DNA from: Paenibacillus sp. UBA6285
GTDB lineage: Bacteria > Bacillota > Bacilli > Paenibacillales > Paenibacillaceae
Length of the DNA: 6,577 bases
Assembly (NCBI GenBank): GCA_002438345.1
Contig: DJUJ01000004.1
Coordinates: 78,460 to 85,036 of the forward strand
Direction: 5' to 3'
Numbering within the stretch: the first letter of the stretch is position 1; every line of letters starts with the position of its first letter. A program made the position numbers and the translations under genes. A model generated the notes under the pieces. That model saw nothing but the letters and a program-made list of their open reading frames with translations, searched no databases and had not been told where the DNA came from. Positions 1 through 6,577 of this stretch are shown here, one piece after another.

Positions 1-1350
1 AGTTTATTAAATGTACCTTTGGAGGGTGATCATCAACGTTTCGGTGATTATTGCTGGGATCTTTATGCCAAAGTGAACAAAGAATATGCATTAAATCCTG
101 AGATGACACACAAACGCACGGATATCCTGCATGCCCTTGAACAGGGCGGAGGCAATGAGGCGTGGCTGGGCAACCTTGTCGCTGAACGTATTGTGAGAGA
201 ACATGTAGAGGAAATGAAGCGTTTCGGTATTCACTATGACCTGCTAGTATGGGAGAGCAATATTTTAAAAGAGGGATTCTGGGTAGCCGCATCTAAGCTA
301 TTGAAGCAAACAGCAGTTTTTGTACAGGAGACTGAAGGTAAGCTGGCGGGGTGCTGGGTGCTGAAGCAAGGGACAGAGGTTAGCATTGGGGTGGATTCAG
401 AGGATCATCATATGGATAAGGTGCTAGTTCGTTCGAATGGGATTTTGACGTACACGGCCAAGGACATCGCCTATCATCTCTGGAAATTCGGTCTATTAGC
501 TAAAGATTTCACCTACAGTGAATTCTCGTCCGGTTTATGGACAACTGGATTAGCTGGAACCCAGGAGCCCTATGGACATGCGGACCGTGTCATTAACGTG
601 ATCGATTATAGACAGGAATATCCGCAACAGATGGTTAAACAGGCTTTAGGCGCACTAGGTTATAACGATCAAGCAGAGAAACTCCATCATGTAAGTTATG
701 GCGTTGTTTCTCTTAGTCCAGCCTCGGCCGCCGAGCTAGGAATAGATATTTCAGAAGGGAAATCCTCTTATGCTATGTCCGGACGCCAAGGAATTGGCGT
801 TAAGGTGATCGATTTAGTGAAGCTTATGGAACAGAACATAGAACATTCGCGTTCCGATAAAGATGGACTTTCCAGCCACATTATTGCAGCTGCTGCCATT
901 CGCTATTATCTGCTGCGGTTTAATCTGGGAACGGAAATCGTGTTTGATTTCAAGCAGGCTACCGAAATATCCGGTAATTCTGGGGTTTATCTGATGTACA
1001 CCTATGCGCGTGCCAGCAGTGTTTTGGGCAAATCTACAATCCCATTAATCACAGATGCCTCACAGCTTCAATTCCCACTCGAAATGGAAAAAGCAGAGCT
1101 TGCTTTGCTGAGACAGCTTAGTCTCTGGCAGGAGACATTGTATTCTGCCAGCTTAGAATTGACGCCGAATATACTCTGCACTTACGCGCATACCTTAGCC
1201 ACACTCTTCAATAACTTCTATTCTATATGTCCTATTTTAAAAGGTGAAGCGGCTACCATCGCATTTCGCCTCTGGCTCACTTCGAGATTTAAAGACACCT
1301 TAGGTGATGTGCTAGAAGTACTTGGGTTACCGACACCGAGCCGTATGTAG
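1..1350 (+). CDS. argS: Arginine--tRNA ligase (class I), divergent type, 5'-truncated by window edge
   Basis: Charges tRNA-Arg with arginine in the cytoplasm using ATP. The frame is open from base 1 (first codons read SLLNVPLEGDH), so the TTG at 19 is internal and the true start lies before the window; 449 residues are visible against roughly 550-600 for the family, so the N-terminal domain and HIGH motif are missing. Numbering from the edge, visible family features are the stretch reading VLVRSNGILTYTAKDIAYHL (near 140-160), the KMSKS-equivalent loop MSGRQG (259-264) and a C-terminal DALR-type anticodon-binding domain (about 330-449) with YLMYTYARASSVL, LATLFNNFYSICPIL and the typical ending LGDVLEVLGLPTPSRM. 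Oddities: where many ArgRS have a GADHHGY-like segment this one reads NVIDYRQEYPQQ, and the KMSKS loop has Gln where I would expect Lys or Arg. It may be a second ArgRS beside a housekeeping copy; that is inference. Family assignment is firm, exact role less so. Confidence 0.88.
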   Translation, partial: SLLNVPLEGDHQRFGDYCWDLYAKVNKEYALNPEMTHKRTDILHALEQGGGNEAWLGNLVAERIVREHVEEMKRFGIHYDLLVWESNILKEGFWVAASKLLKQTAVFVQETEGKLAGCWVLKQGTEVSIGVDSEDHHMDKVLVRSNGILTYTAKDIAYHLWKFGLLAKDFTYSEFSSGLWTTGLAGTQEPYGHADRVINVIDYRQEYPQQMVKQALGALGYNDQAEKLHHVSYGVVSLSPASAAELGIDISEGKSSYAMSGRQGIGVKVIDLVKLMEQNIEHSRSDKDGLSSHIIAAAAIRYYLLRFNLGTEIVFDFKQATEISGNSGVYLMYTYARASSVLGKSTIPLITDASQLQFPLEMEKAELALLRQLSLWQETLYSASLELTPNILCTYAHTLATLFNNFYSICPILKGEAATIAFRLWLTSRFKDTLGDVLEVLGLPTPSRM

Positions 1351-1359
1351 AAGGTACAG

Positions 1360-1400
1360 AAAAAAGGGCAATCTCCACGCTTATCGCGGAGATTGCCCTT
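1360..1400 (-). terminator. Intrinsic terminator of the GH3-GH94 operon, possibly bidirectional
   Basis: Arms 1364-1376 and 1388-1400 (AAGGGCAATCTCC / GGAGATTGCCCTT) are perfectly complementary over 13 bp. Two further inner pairs (1378-1379 with 1385-1386) can form past one A-C mismatch, leaving the 5-nt loop CTTAT. Read on the minus strand the stem runs into six T (complement of 1360-1365, the last two A-T pairs being part of the stem), just 12 bases after the stop codon of the phosphorylase. This is a classic Rho-independent terminator for the minus-strand genes. Read on the plus strand it is followed by CAATAATTATATTAC, AT-rich but without a true T-run, so termination of the synthetase transcript there would be weaker. 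The whole convergent gap (1351-1411) is essentially this element. Confidence 0.9.
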
Positions 1401-1411
1401 CAATAATTATA

Positions 1412-4400
1412 TTACTTATAAATCTCTATCACATTTCCAGCTTCTACGCAGAGACGATCAAAGTCCTCACGCTTGATCCGGATACCGCCACTACGGTAGC
1501 GATTAAGCGTACCTTCGGCTTGCACTTCCGTACCGTTAACAGTAATCCGACTGTTATCAGAGCCCGTAAGGTGATAAATAAAGTCTACCTTAGTGCCTGC
1601 ATATTCAAAGCTAAAGCGCATTCCGTTCAGCGACTCCGGCAGAATTGGGTCGACGATTAAGTCTCCACCTTCCGTACGGATCCCCAGTGCATTCGAGATT
1701 AATTGGTTCATATAGATCCCAGGACCGCTTGAGTAGATTCTCCAGCCACCTTTAACAGCTACGTCACCATTACGCAGTTTATCGAAATTCTCCTGCGCTT
1801 CATAACGGGTGTTAAATTTACCATCCGAGCTACTGAAGTAGGAGTTAGCCTGACGTAGTTCAGCATTTGGCACCACGTCGCGGATTCCGATCGGATTGAT
1901 CGCCGCTAGACCATTCCAGACCTGATCGGTTTTCCCTAGCTTAGCCATAGCTTCTACATAACGGATGTGTGCATGTACATATCGAAGTCCAATTTCCCGA
2001 CCAAAGTTAGAAGCTTGCTCCGCACGTTTGAAATGACTGCTAACGCCGCCAACATATTGTGCTGGACGGTTCATCAGACGAACGCCATCTGGACAGAACA
2101 GTTTATCCTGTATTACTTCATAGTGCGCTTCGGCTTGTTCTGGTGTCAGCAGCTCACTGATCATACTGCGAGTCATTGGCAGCAGACGGTATTGGATCCC
2201 TGTTTCCGTATCGCTTGGATGTACCATAAGCTTCACTTGCTCTGGGTCCTCCATATACAAGAAGCCGGGAATTACCTCAGATTGGAGCATATGTGTGTTG
2301 AAATCCTCACGGATTCCCTCTACCATCGCTTTCAGCTCTTCCGAACCTGCTGGATCAACTTTATGAAGCACTTCTGAGAACTGATTCAATGTCTGATAGG
2401 TAAGTGCCACTGTCCAGCTACTAACCATGTACTGCTTCAGCTGTGGATTTGCAGGCTGTAGTGTATCATCCCAGTCTCCATCACCGTAAGAAGACAAATG
2501 CGTGTCATGCAGGAAATGATTCTTAATATAAGCAATTTCCTTCCGTGCATGATCCAGCAGCGTTGCTTCTTCCTCTGTAAAGTCAAAGCTATGCTTACGA
2601 GTATACGGCACCTTTTCTTGCAATATACTGTAGTCTTGAGTTACCGCTAAATAGTCTCCAAGCACTTTGAGTGGCCATACAATAATATCTCCGTGGCTCT
2701 CTTCTTGCTGAATCTTCGTATATTTATCAAACATGAACCACTGTGGCCAGTTACCGTCGTCTTCATATTGATGAGCATATAACGTCCGCAATATTTCGCG
2801 AACCTGTTCGTATTTTTGCGTAGCCATAAAATATTCCACAGGTCCCTGACACACATCACGGGTTCCCCAAGCAGCGCCACCATATTGTTCCAGCCCGTGT
2901 GGCACAGAATAATGGACGAGCATATTATGTGTATACCACCAAGCTAGGGCATTTACCTTAAACAACTCACCTTCTGACCCATCACCTAGCGTCAAGCGGA
3001 AGCCATTCATAACCCCGCTATAGAACTCGCGGTAAGCGGAAATCTCCTCTTCAGCTGTACGGCTACTCGAAATAATCTCCTTGCCATCCAGAAGGCCCTG
3101 AATATTCAAGGTCCATTCACTGCTCGCTGATAGTTCCAGAACAGCTAGCGGTGCATCAGTATGCCCAGCATGGGAGACAAGTCTACCTTCATCTTGCAGG
3201 GTAAACTCCGCTCCTTGTACCTGGAATTTGTACTGCAGATCAGGATATTCACCTGCACTTAGCGCGCTTCTGTCAGCCGAGAAGGTTACTGTTCCTTCTT
3301 CTTGCTTGAATTGATACGGAAGCTCATATTCGTTAACGTTCATAGTGATTTGATTAGTAACTAAATAGCGATAAGCTTTTCCGCTTTCCGTGCGCACATT
3401 CAGGAATATCTCTGGAGAATCTGCAGTGGTGTAGTTCGTAATAATGAAGCATTCGCCATCTGTTCTGTAATACCAACGGGCATAGTTGAAACCAACCTCG
3501 AATAGGGATGGCATCGTCAGAAGCCGGTATTCACCATTCCACTGCACATAGATTCGTTGTCCCGAAGCTTTCGGAATGTTAAGTGCATTTCTGGGATTGG
3601 ACATTAGCTTGTTGAAATTGGTATTCCCAATGACTACTTGGGAGTTAAAGATCCCGTACATATAAGAAGTTGTCGTGATAACCTTATCGTTGAGTCGAGC
3701 GTTATCCCCACTCATTAGAATATGACCGTGCGGCCGCTCTACTCGTAATTCCTTCTCTTTCAGTACTACATGCTCATAATTTTCTGTGAAGAAAGATAGT
3801 AGTAGGTCTCCCTCTTTCTCCTCTTGATAGCGAACTGGAAACAAGACTTCGATCTCTTTCTCTGACAGAGATTCTGCCACCAGCGGCGCTCCTAGCTCCT
3901 TCGAGAGGAAAGAACGCTCAAGTGTTGCTTCAGCTTCTAAAGGTAAATCTTTTACATTATCCCAAGCCGCAGCAATATCCTTCGTGAATTCTAGCGTAGT
4001 GATCGCTTCTGGATAATCTTGCTTGAACAATCCGTAAAATACAAACCGGGCTTCCCCGCTCAGCTTCACCCGCTCCGATTGCAGCGCAGTATAAGCGAAT
4101 TCATATTGATAGATTTCATTACTTAATTGCTCACGACTCAGGCTTTCCGGTTGATTGGTCTCTTTATAGGACAACCCAAAGAATTGAAAACCATCTGTCG
4201 AGAAGCTTGTTACCTTAGTGATTGAGCCCTGTTGCAGATATGGGAATTTACCACCTTGTGGCTGATTCTGTCTGGAGCAAACAACGTACCCCTTGGCTTG
4301 ATCCTCGAATACCGCATGATCAATATACTGTGACAGGTAGGCTTCATTACTGCGAACTGCGCCGATATCGGCAATACCCACATCTTGTCCGTACACGAGA

Positions 4401-4756
4401 TCCACATCTGCATCTTGCCCTGAAAGCTTCACGTCCCAGAACCAAGTGCCTTGAGCCGTCGGAGTAAAAATAACCTGATACTCGATATTTTCCGCAGTAC
4501 CTTCCCAAACCAAGCGGTTCCCAGCCTTACGTACAGTGCTTGAAGAATGAATGCCAAGCAAAGGAACAGCTTGAATGCTTCCATTACTATGAATACGTAA
4601 ATATAGATTGGATAAGGAGCCATCCACAATACTTGGCAGCAATTGATTGATCATCGTCCGTTCATGAAGAACTTGGAACAAGTCCCCACTGTTTGTAAAA
4701 ATGAATGATAAGTCCCCGGCGTTTAAATGGATGTTAGAATTCATATTAGTAGTCAT
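1412..4756 (-). CDS. GH94 phosphorylase, probable 1,2-beta-oligoglucan phosphorylase
   Basis: Predicted to cleave beta-1,2-glucooligosaccharides with inorganic phosphate, releasing alpha-glucose 1-phosphate and a shortened chain. At 1114 residues it matches 1,2-beta-oligoglucan phosphorylases (about 1,100; Listeria lin1839 type) and is much longer than cellobiose phosphorylases (about 800). The first 600 residues are beta-rich. The helical-barrel catalytic part follows, with WGTRDVCQGP (630-639), DDGNWPQWF (about 666-674), ESHGDIIVWPLK with Asp690, and GDGDWDDT, where Asp764 aligns with the general acid of the GDWND motif of GH94. YSSGPGIY (1008-1015) corresponds to the C-terminal phosphate-site loop, followed by the LIVDPILPESL segment and a closing beta domain. 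There is no signal peptide or membrane segment, so it is cytoplasmic. The ATG at 4756 is chosen for AGAGGAG 9 nt upstream; Met5 is a poorer start. It is co-directional with and 47 bp after a GH3 beta-glucosidase, the same pairing as lin1840-lin1839. GH94 membership is near certain; the beta-1,2 linkage is inferred from length, motifs and neighbour. Confidence 0.82.
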   Translation of the reverse strand: MTTNMNSNIHLNAGDLSFIFTNSGDLFQVLHERTMINQLLPSIVDGSLSNLYLRIHSNGSIQAVPLLGIHSSSTVRKAGNRLVWEGTAENIEYQVIFTPTAQGTWFWDVKLSGQDADVDLVYGQDVGIADIGAVRSNEAYLSQYIDHAVFEDQAKGYVVCSRQNQPQGGKFPYLQQGSITKVTSFSTDGFQFFGLSYKETNQPESLSREQLSNEIYQYEFAYTALQSERVKLSGEARFVFYGLFKQDYPEAITTLEFTKDIAAAWDNVKDLPLEAEATLERSFLSKELGAPLVAESLSEKEIEVLFPVRYQEEKEGDLLLSFFTENYEHVVLKEKELRVERPHGHILMSGDNARLNDKVITTTSYMYGIFNSQVVIGNTNFNKLMSNPRNALNIPKASGQRIYVQWNGEYRLLTMPSLFEVGFNYARWYYRTDGECFIITNYTTADSPEIFLNVRTESGKAYRYLVTNQITMNVNEYELPYQFKQEEGTVTFSADRSALSAGEYPDLQYKFQVQGAEFTLQDEGRLVSHAGHTDAPLAVLELSASSEWTLNIQGLLDGKEIISSSRTAEEEISAYREFYSGVMNGFRLTLGDGSEGELFKVNALAWWYTHNMLVHYSVPHGLEQYGGAAWGTRDVCQGPVEYFMATQKYEQVREILRTLYAHQYEDDGNWPQWFMFDKYTKIQQEESHGDIIVWPLKVLGDYLAVTQDYSILQEKVPYTRKHSFDFTEEEATLLDHARKEIAYIKNHFLHDTHLSSYGDGDWDDTLQPANPQLKQYMVSSWTVALTYQTLNQFSEVLHKVDPAGSEELKAMVEGIREDFNTHMLQSEVIPGFLYMEDPEQVKLMVHPSDTETGIQYRLLPMTRSMISELLTPEQAEAHYEVIQDKLFCPDGVRLMNRPAQYVGGVSSHFKRAEQASNFGREIGLRYVHAHIRYVEAMAKLGKTDQVWNGLAAINPIGIRDVVPNAELRQANSYFSSSDGKFNTRYEAQENFDKLRNGDVAVKGGWRIYSSGPGIYMNQLISNALGIRTEGGDLIVDPILPESLNGMRFSFEYAGTKVDFIYHLTGSDNSRITVNGTEVQAEGTLNRYRSGGIRIKREDFDRLCVEAGNVIEIYK

Positions 4757-4765
4757 ATTCGTGCA

Positions 4766-4772
4766 CTCCTCT
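4766..4772 (-). promoter_or_regulatory. Ribosome binding site of the GH94 phosphorylase
   Basis: On the minus strand AGAGGAG lies 9 nt before the ATG at 4756, a near-perfect anti-16S match at good spacing. It fixes this ATG rather than the in-frame ATG four codons later as the start. Confidence 0.85.
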
Positions 4773-4774
4773 AT

Positions 4775-4793
4775 TACGACAGCCAGTGTCGTA
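4775..4793. repeat. Intercistronic inverted repeat between GH3 and GH94 genes
   Basis: TACGACAGCCAGTGTCGTA has perfect 7-bp arms (4775-4781 and 4787-4793) around a 5-nt centre. It sits 10 bp after the GH3 stop codon and ends 2 bp before the ribosome binding site of the phosphorylase. No T-run follows in the minus direction, so it is not a convincing terminator. It could be an mRNA stem-loop that tunes stability or translation between the two cistrons, or a protein-binding dyad. The structure is seen directly; the function is unknown. Confidence 0.55.
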
Positions 4794-4803
4794 TATATTC
4801 TAC

Positions 4804-6577
4804 TTAAGCTAATGTTAAGCGAAAATCTCGTTCTTTAACCTCTTGGCTATTAGGACCTACGAACAATTTGAATTGTCCCGGATCACTGCTAAAGCTTAAA
4901 TCGCTATGATAGTAACAAAGCTGTTCTTCCGTAAGTGTAAAGCTCACTTTCCGGCATTCTCCCGGGGAGAGACTGATCTTAGCGAAGTCTTTCAGCTCCT
5001 TCATCGGTCTGACGACTTCTCCTGAAATGTCTCGGATGTAGAGCTGCACTACCTCTTCTCCTTGCACATTGCCAGTATTGGTCACCGTAACAGTTACCTT
5101 AATGGGCTGATCCTTCGTCATTATTTCTCCGGAAAGGATCGGTTCACTGTAGCTAAATGTCGTATAACTTAGACCGAAACCAAATGGCAGAAACGGCTCA
5201 TTAGGAATGTCCAGATATTGTGAGACATAACGTTTGTCCGCACCCGGCGCGAGAGGACGTCCAGTGTTGAAATGATTGTAATAGACTGGAATTTGTCCAA
5301 CAGATACAGGGAAAGACATAGTCAATCTTCCTGACGGATTCTCGTCCCCATAAAGAAGACTAGTAATCGCCACACCGCCCTCGCTTCCTGGGAACCAAGC
5401 TTCCAGAATAGCATCCGCGTTCTCGATCACACCACTTAGATCCAGTGGTCGTCCGTTAAACAACACCACCACAATAGGCTTATCCAGCGTCTTCATACGT
5501 TGCAAAAGCTCACGCTGCGCTTCCGGCAAGCGGATATCTGAACGACTTCCCGCTTCTCCACTCATCTCCGAATGTTCACCGAGCGCCAGCACAATCACAT
5601 CAGCTTCCAGTGCTGCCGCTTTCGCCTCCAGCCACTGCTCTTCTGTAAAGCTATCTATTCCGGAGCCTTCTGCAACGGTAATCTTACCCGCACCAGCACG
5701 AGTTTTCATTGCTGTGGCAAGTCGGCTGGCCTCTTCTGTTGAACCCAACCAGGACCACGGTCCAAGAATATCTCCGCTTTTTGCAAACGGTCCTATTAGC
5801 GCAACCCGCTGCTCTGCAGCAAGCGGCAGAACCAGATCATTCTTGAGTAGTACGCAAGATTTAATCGCTAGTTCTCGCGCTGCTGTCCGGTGATCTTCAC
5901 AGAAGATTACCTCACGCTCTTTCTCCACATCTGCCCCACGTAACGGATTCTCAAACAAGCCCAATCTTTGCTTCAATTTCAAAATACGAAGTACGGCTTC
6001 GTCAATGATACTTTCGTCTACCTGTCCATCAGCTACAAGAGTTGGCAAATGGTGCACATAACATTCCGTCATCATCTCGATATCCACGCTAGCTTTGATG
6101 GCTTTTAGTGCTGCCTCAGCCTCATCTTCAGCGACACCATGCGGGATCAGTTCCTTCACCGCGCCCCAATCCGAGATCAAGACACCGTCAAAGCCCCATT
6201 CCTCACGCAGTAGCTGACGAAGTAGCTTAACGTTTCCGCTTATCGGAATCCCGTCAATCGTATTGAACGAAGTCATAACCATTTCTGCGCCCTCATCCAG
6301 CGCTGCACGGTAGGCTGGCAGATAATATTCCCGTAGCTGACGTTCTGATAAATCCACCGTATTATAATCCCGTCCGCCTTCGGATAGACCATAGGCGGCA
6401 AAGTGCTTAACGCAAGCTGCCAGACGGTTAACGTCACCCGTCAAATCACTACCCTGAAATCCGCGTACAAACGCACGGGCAAACCTACCATTCAAATAAG
6501 GATCTTCACCGGTAGACTCCATCACTCTTCCCCAGCGCGGGTCCCGAACAAGATCCGCCATTGGTGCGAAAGTGACG
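4804..6577 (-). CDS. GH3 beta-glucosidase (BglX / lin1840-like), 5'-truncated by window edge
   Basis: A retaining exo-acting beta-glucosidase that removes glucose from the non-reducing end. The frame stays open to the right edge, reading VTFAP before the Met at 6561, and this matches the conserved GH3 run FAPMADLVRDPRWGR. That Met is therefore internal and roughly 100-150 N-terminal residues, including any signal peptide, are missing. Numbering from it: the partial TIM-barrel domain (to about 200) has GEDPY (18-22), VKHF with Lys52-His53, and the nucleophile Asp131 in LISDWG. The GH3 C-terminal sandwich (about 235-445) carries SGEAGSR with Glu336 as likely acid/base, NGRPLDL and YYNHFNTGRP. 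PFGFGLSYTTF (459-469) leads into a fibronectin-III-like domain (about 485-580). All visible catalytic residues are intact. It lies directly upstream of the GH94 phosphorylase in an apparent operon; by analogy with Listeria lin1840 a preference for sophorose is plausible, but GH3 specificity cannot be read from sequence alone. Confidence 0.9.
   Translation of the reverse strand, partial: VTFAPMADLVRDPRWGRVMESTGEDPYLNGRFARAFVRGFQGSDLTGDVNRLAACVKHFAAYGLSEGGRDYNTVDLSERQLREYYLPAYRAALDEGAEMVMTSFNTIDGIPISGNVKLLRQLLREEWGFDGVLISDWGAVKELIPHGVAEDEAEAALKAIKASVDIEMMTECYVHHLPTLVADGQVDESIIDEAVLRILKLKQRLGLFENPLRGADVEKEREVIFCEDHRTAARELAIKSCVLLKNDLVLPLAAEQRVALIGPFAKSGDILGPWSWLGSTEEASRLATAMKTRAGAGKITVAEGSGIDSFTEEQWLEAKAAALEADVIVLALGEHSEMSGEAGSRSDIRLPEAQRELLQRMKTLDKPIVVVLFNGRPLDLSGVIENADAILEAWFPGSEGGVAITSLLYGDENPSGRLTMSFPVSVGQIPVYYNHFNTGRPLAPGADKRYVSQYLDIPNEPFLPFGFGLSYTTFSYSEPILSGEIMTKDQPIKVTVTVTNTGNVQGEEVVQLYIRDISGEVVRPMKELKDFAKISLSPGECRKVSFTLTEEQLCYYHSDLSFSSDPGQFKLFVGPNSQEVKERDFRLTLA

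Noticed and set aside
19..21. TTG as a possible start of the synthetase gene
   Set aside because: The frame is open to base 1 and the protein lacks the N-terminal catalytic half-site, so the gene simply enters from outside the window.
1322..1660. 112-codon open frame on the plus strand across the synthetase 3' end and the phosphorylase 3' end
   Set aside because: It overlaps two well-supported genes in other frames, lacks a recognisable ribosome binding site, runs through the terminator hairpin and resembles no family I know.
1967..2377. 136-codon open frame antisense to the phosphorylase
   Set aside because: It lies wholly inside the GH94 catalytic region on the opposite strand. Its Cys/Trp/His-rich composition is typical of a shadow frame and no ribosome binding site was seen.
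2647..2883. 78-codon minus-strand open frame inside the phosphorylase
   Set aside because: A different frame of the conserved WGTRDVCQGP region of GH94; a by-product of the real gene.
4210..4629. Several 66-81-codon open frames on both strands near the phosphorylase 5' end
   Set aside because: All are embedded in the intact phosphorylase frame, overlap one another and show no translation signals or family resemblance.
6559..6561. ATG as a possible start of the GH3 gene
   Set aside because: The frame stays open upstream to the window edge and encodes the conserved residues FAP that precede this Met in GH3 enzymes, so the Met is internal.

Overview
The window looks like a chromosomal fragment of a moderate-GC Firmicute, most plausibly Paenibacillus or a close relative. 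This rests on the strong AGAGGAG Shine-Dalgarno sequence, the intrinsic terminator with a short T-tract, the codon use, and a soluble carbohydrate-catabolic gene pair resembling one I know from Listeria. The genus is inferred, not proven. Three protein genes fill almost everything, two of them cut by the window edges. No RNA gene, mobile element or CRISPR array was seen.

Left part, plus strand (1-1350): the C-terminal three quarters or so of an arginyl-tRNA synthetase of an unusual sequence type. The nucleotide-binding and anticodon-binding regions are visible; the N-terminal HIGH region lies outside the window. It ends at a short convergent gap (1351-1411) holding a strong hairpin, which is an intrinsic terminator for the genes arriving from the right and possibly a weak one for the synthetase.

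Middle and right, minus strand (1412-6577): an apparent two-gene operon read right to left. First comes a GH3 beta-glucosidase whose 5' end is beyond the window. After 47 bp comes a 1114-residue GH94 phosphorylase whose size and motifs best match 1,2-beta-oligoglucan (sophorooligosaccharide) phosphorylases. The 47-bp gap carries a good ribosome binding site and a 7-bp perfect inverted repeat.

Working model (inference from families and the Listeria lin1840-lin1839 precedent): imported beta-1,2-gluco-oligosaccharides are shortened in the cytoplasm by the phosphorylase, releasing alpha-glucose 1-phosphate without spending ATP. The GH3 enzyme splits the remaining sophorose and short oligosaccharides to glucose. 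A transporter, a regulator and possibly an extracellular beta-1,2-glucanase would be expected to the right of the window, upstream in the operon sense. The synthetase is convergent and probably functionally unrelated.
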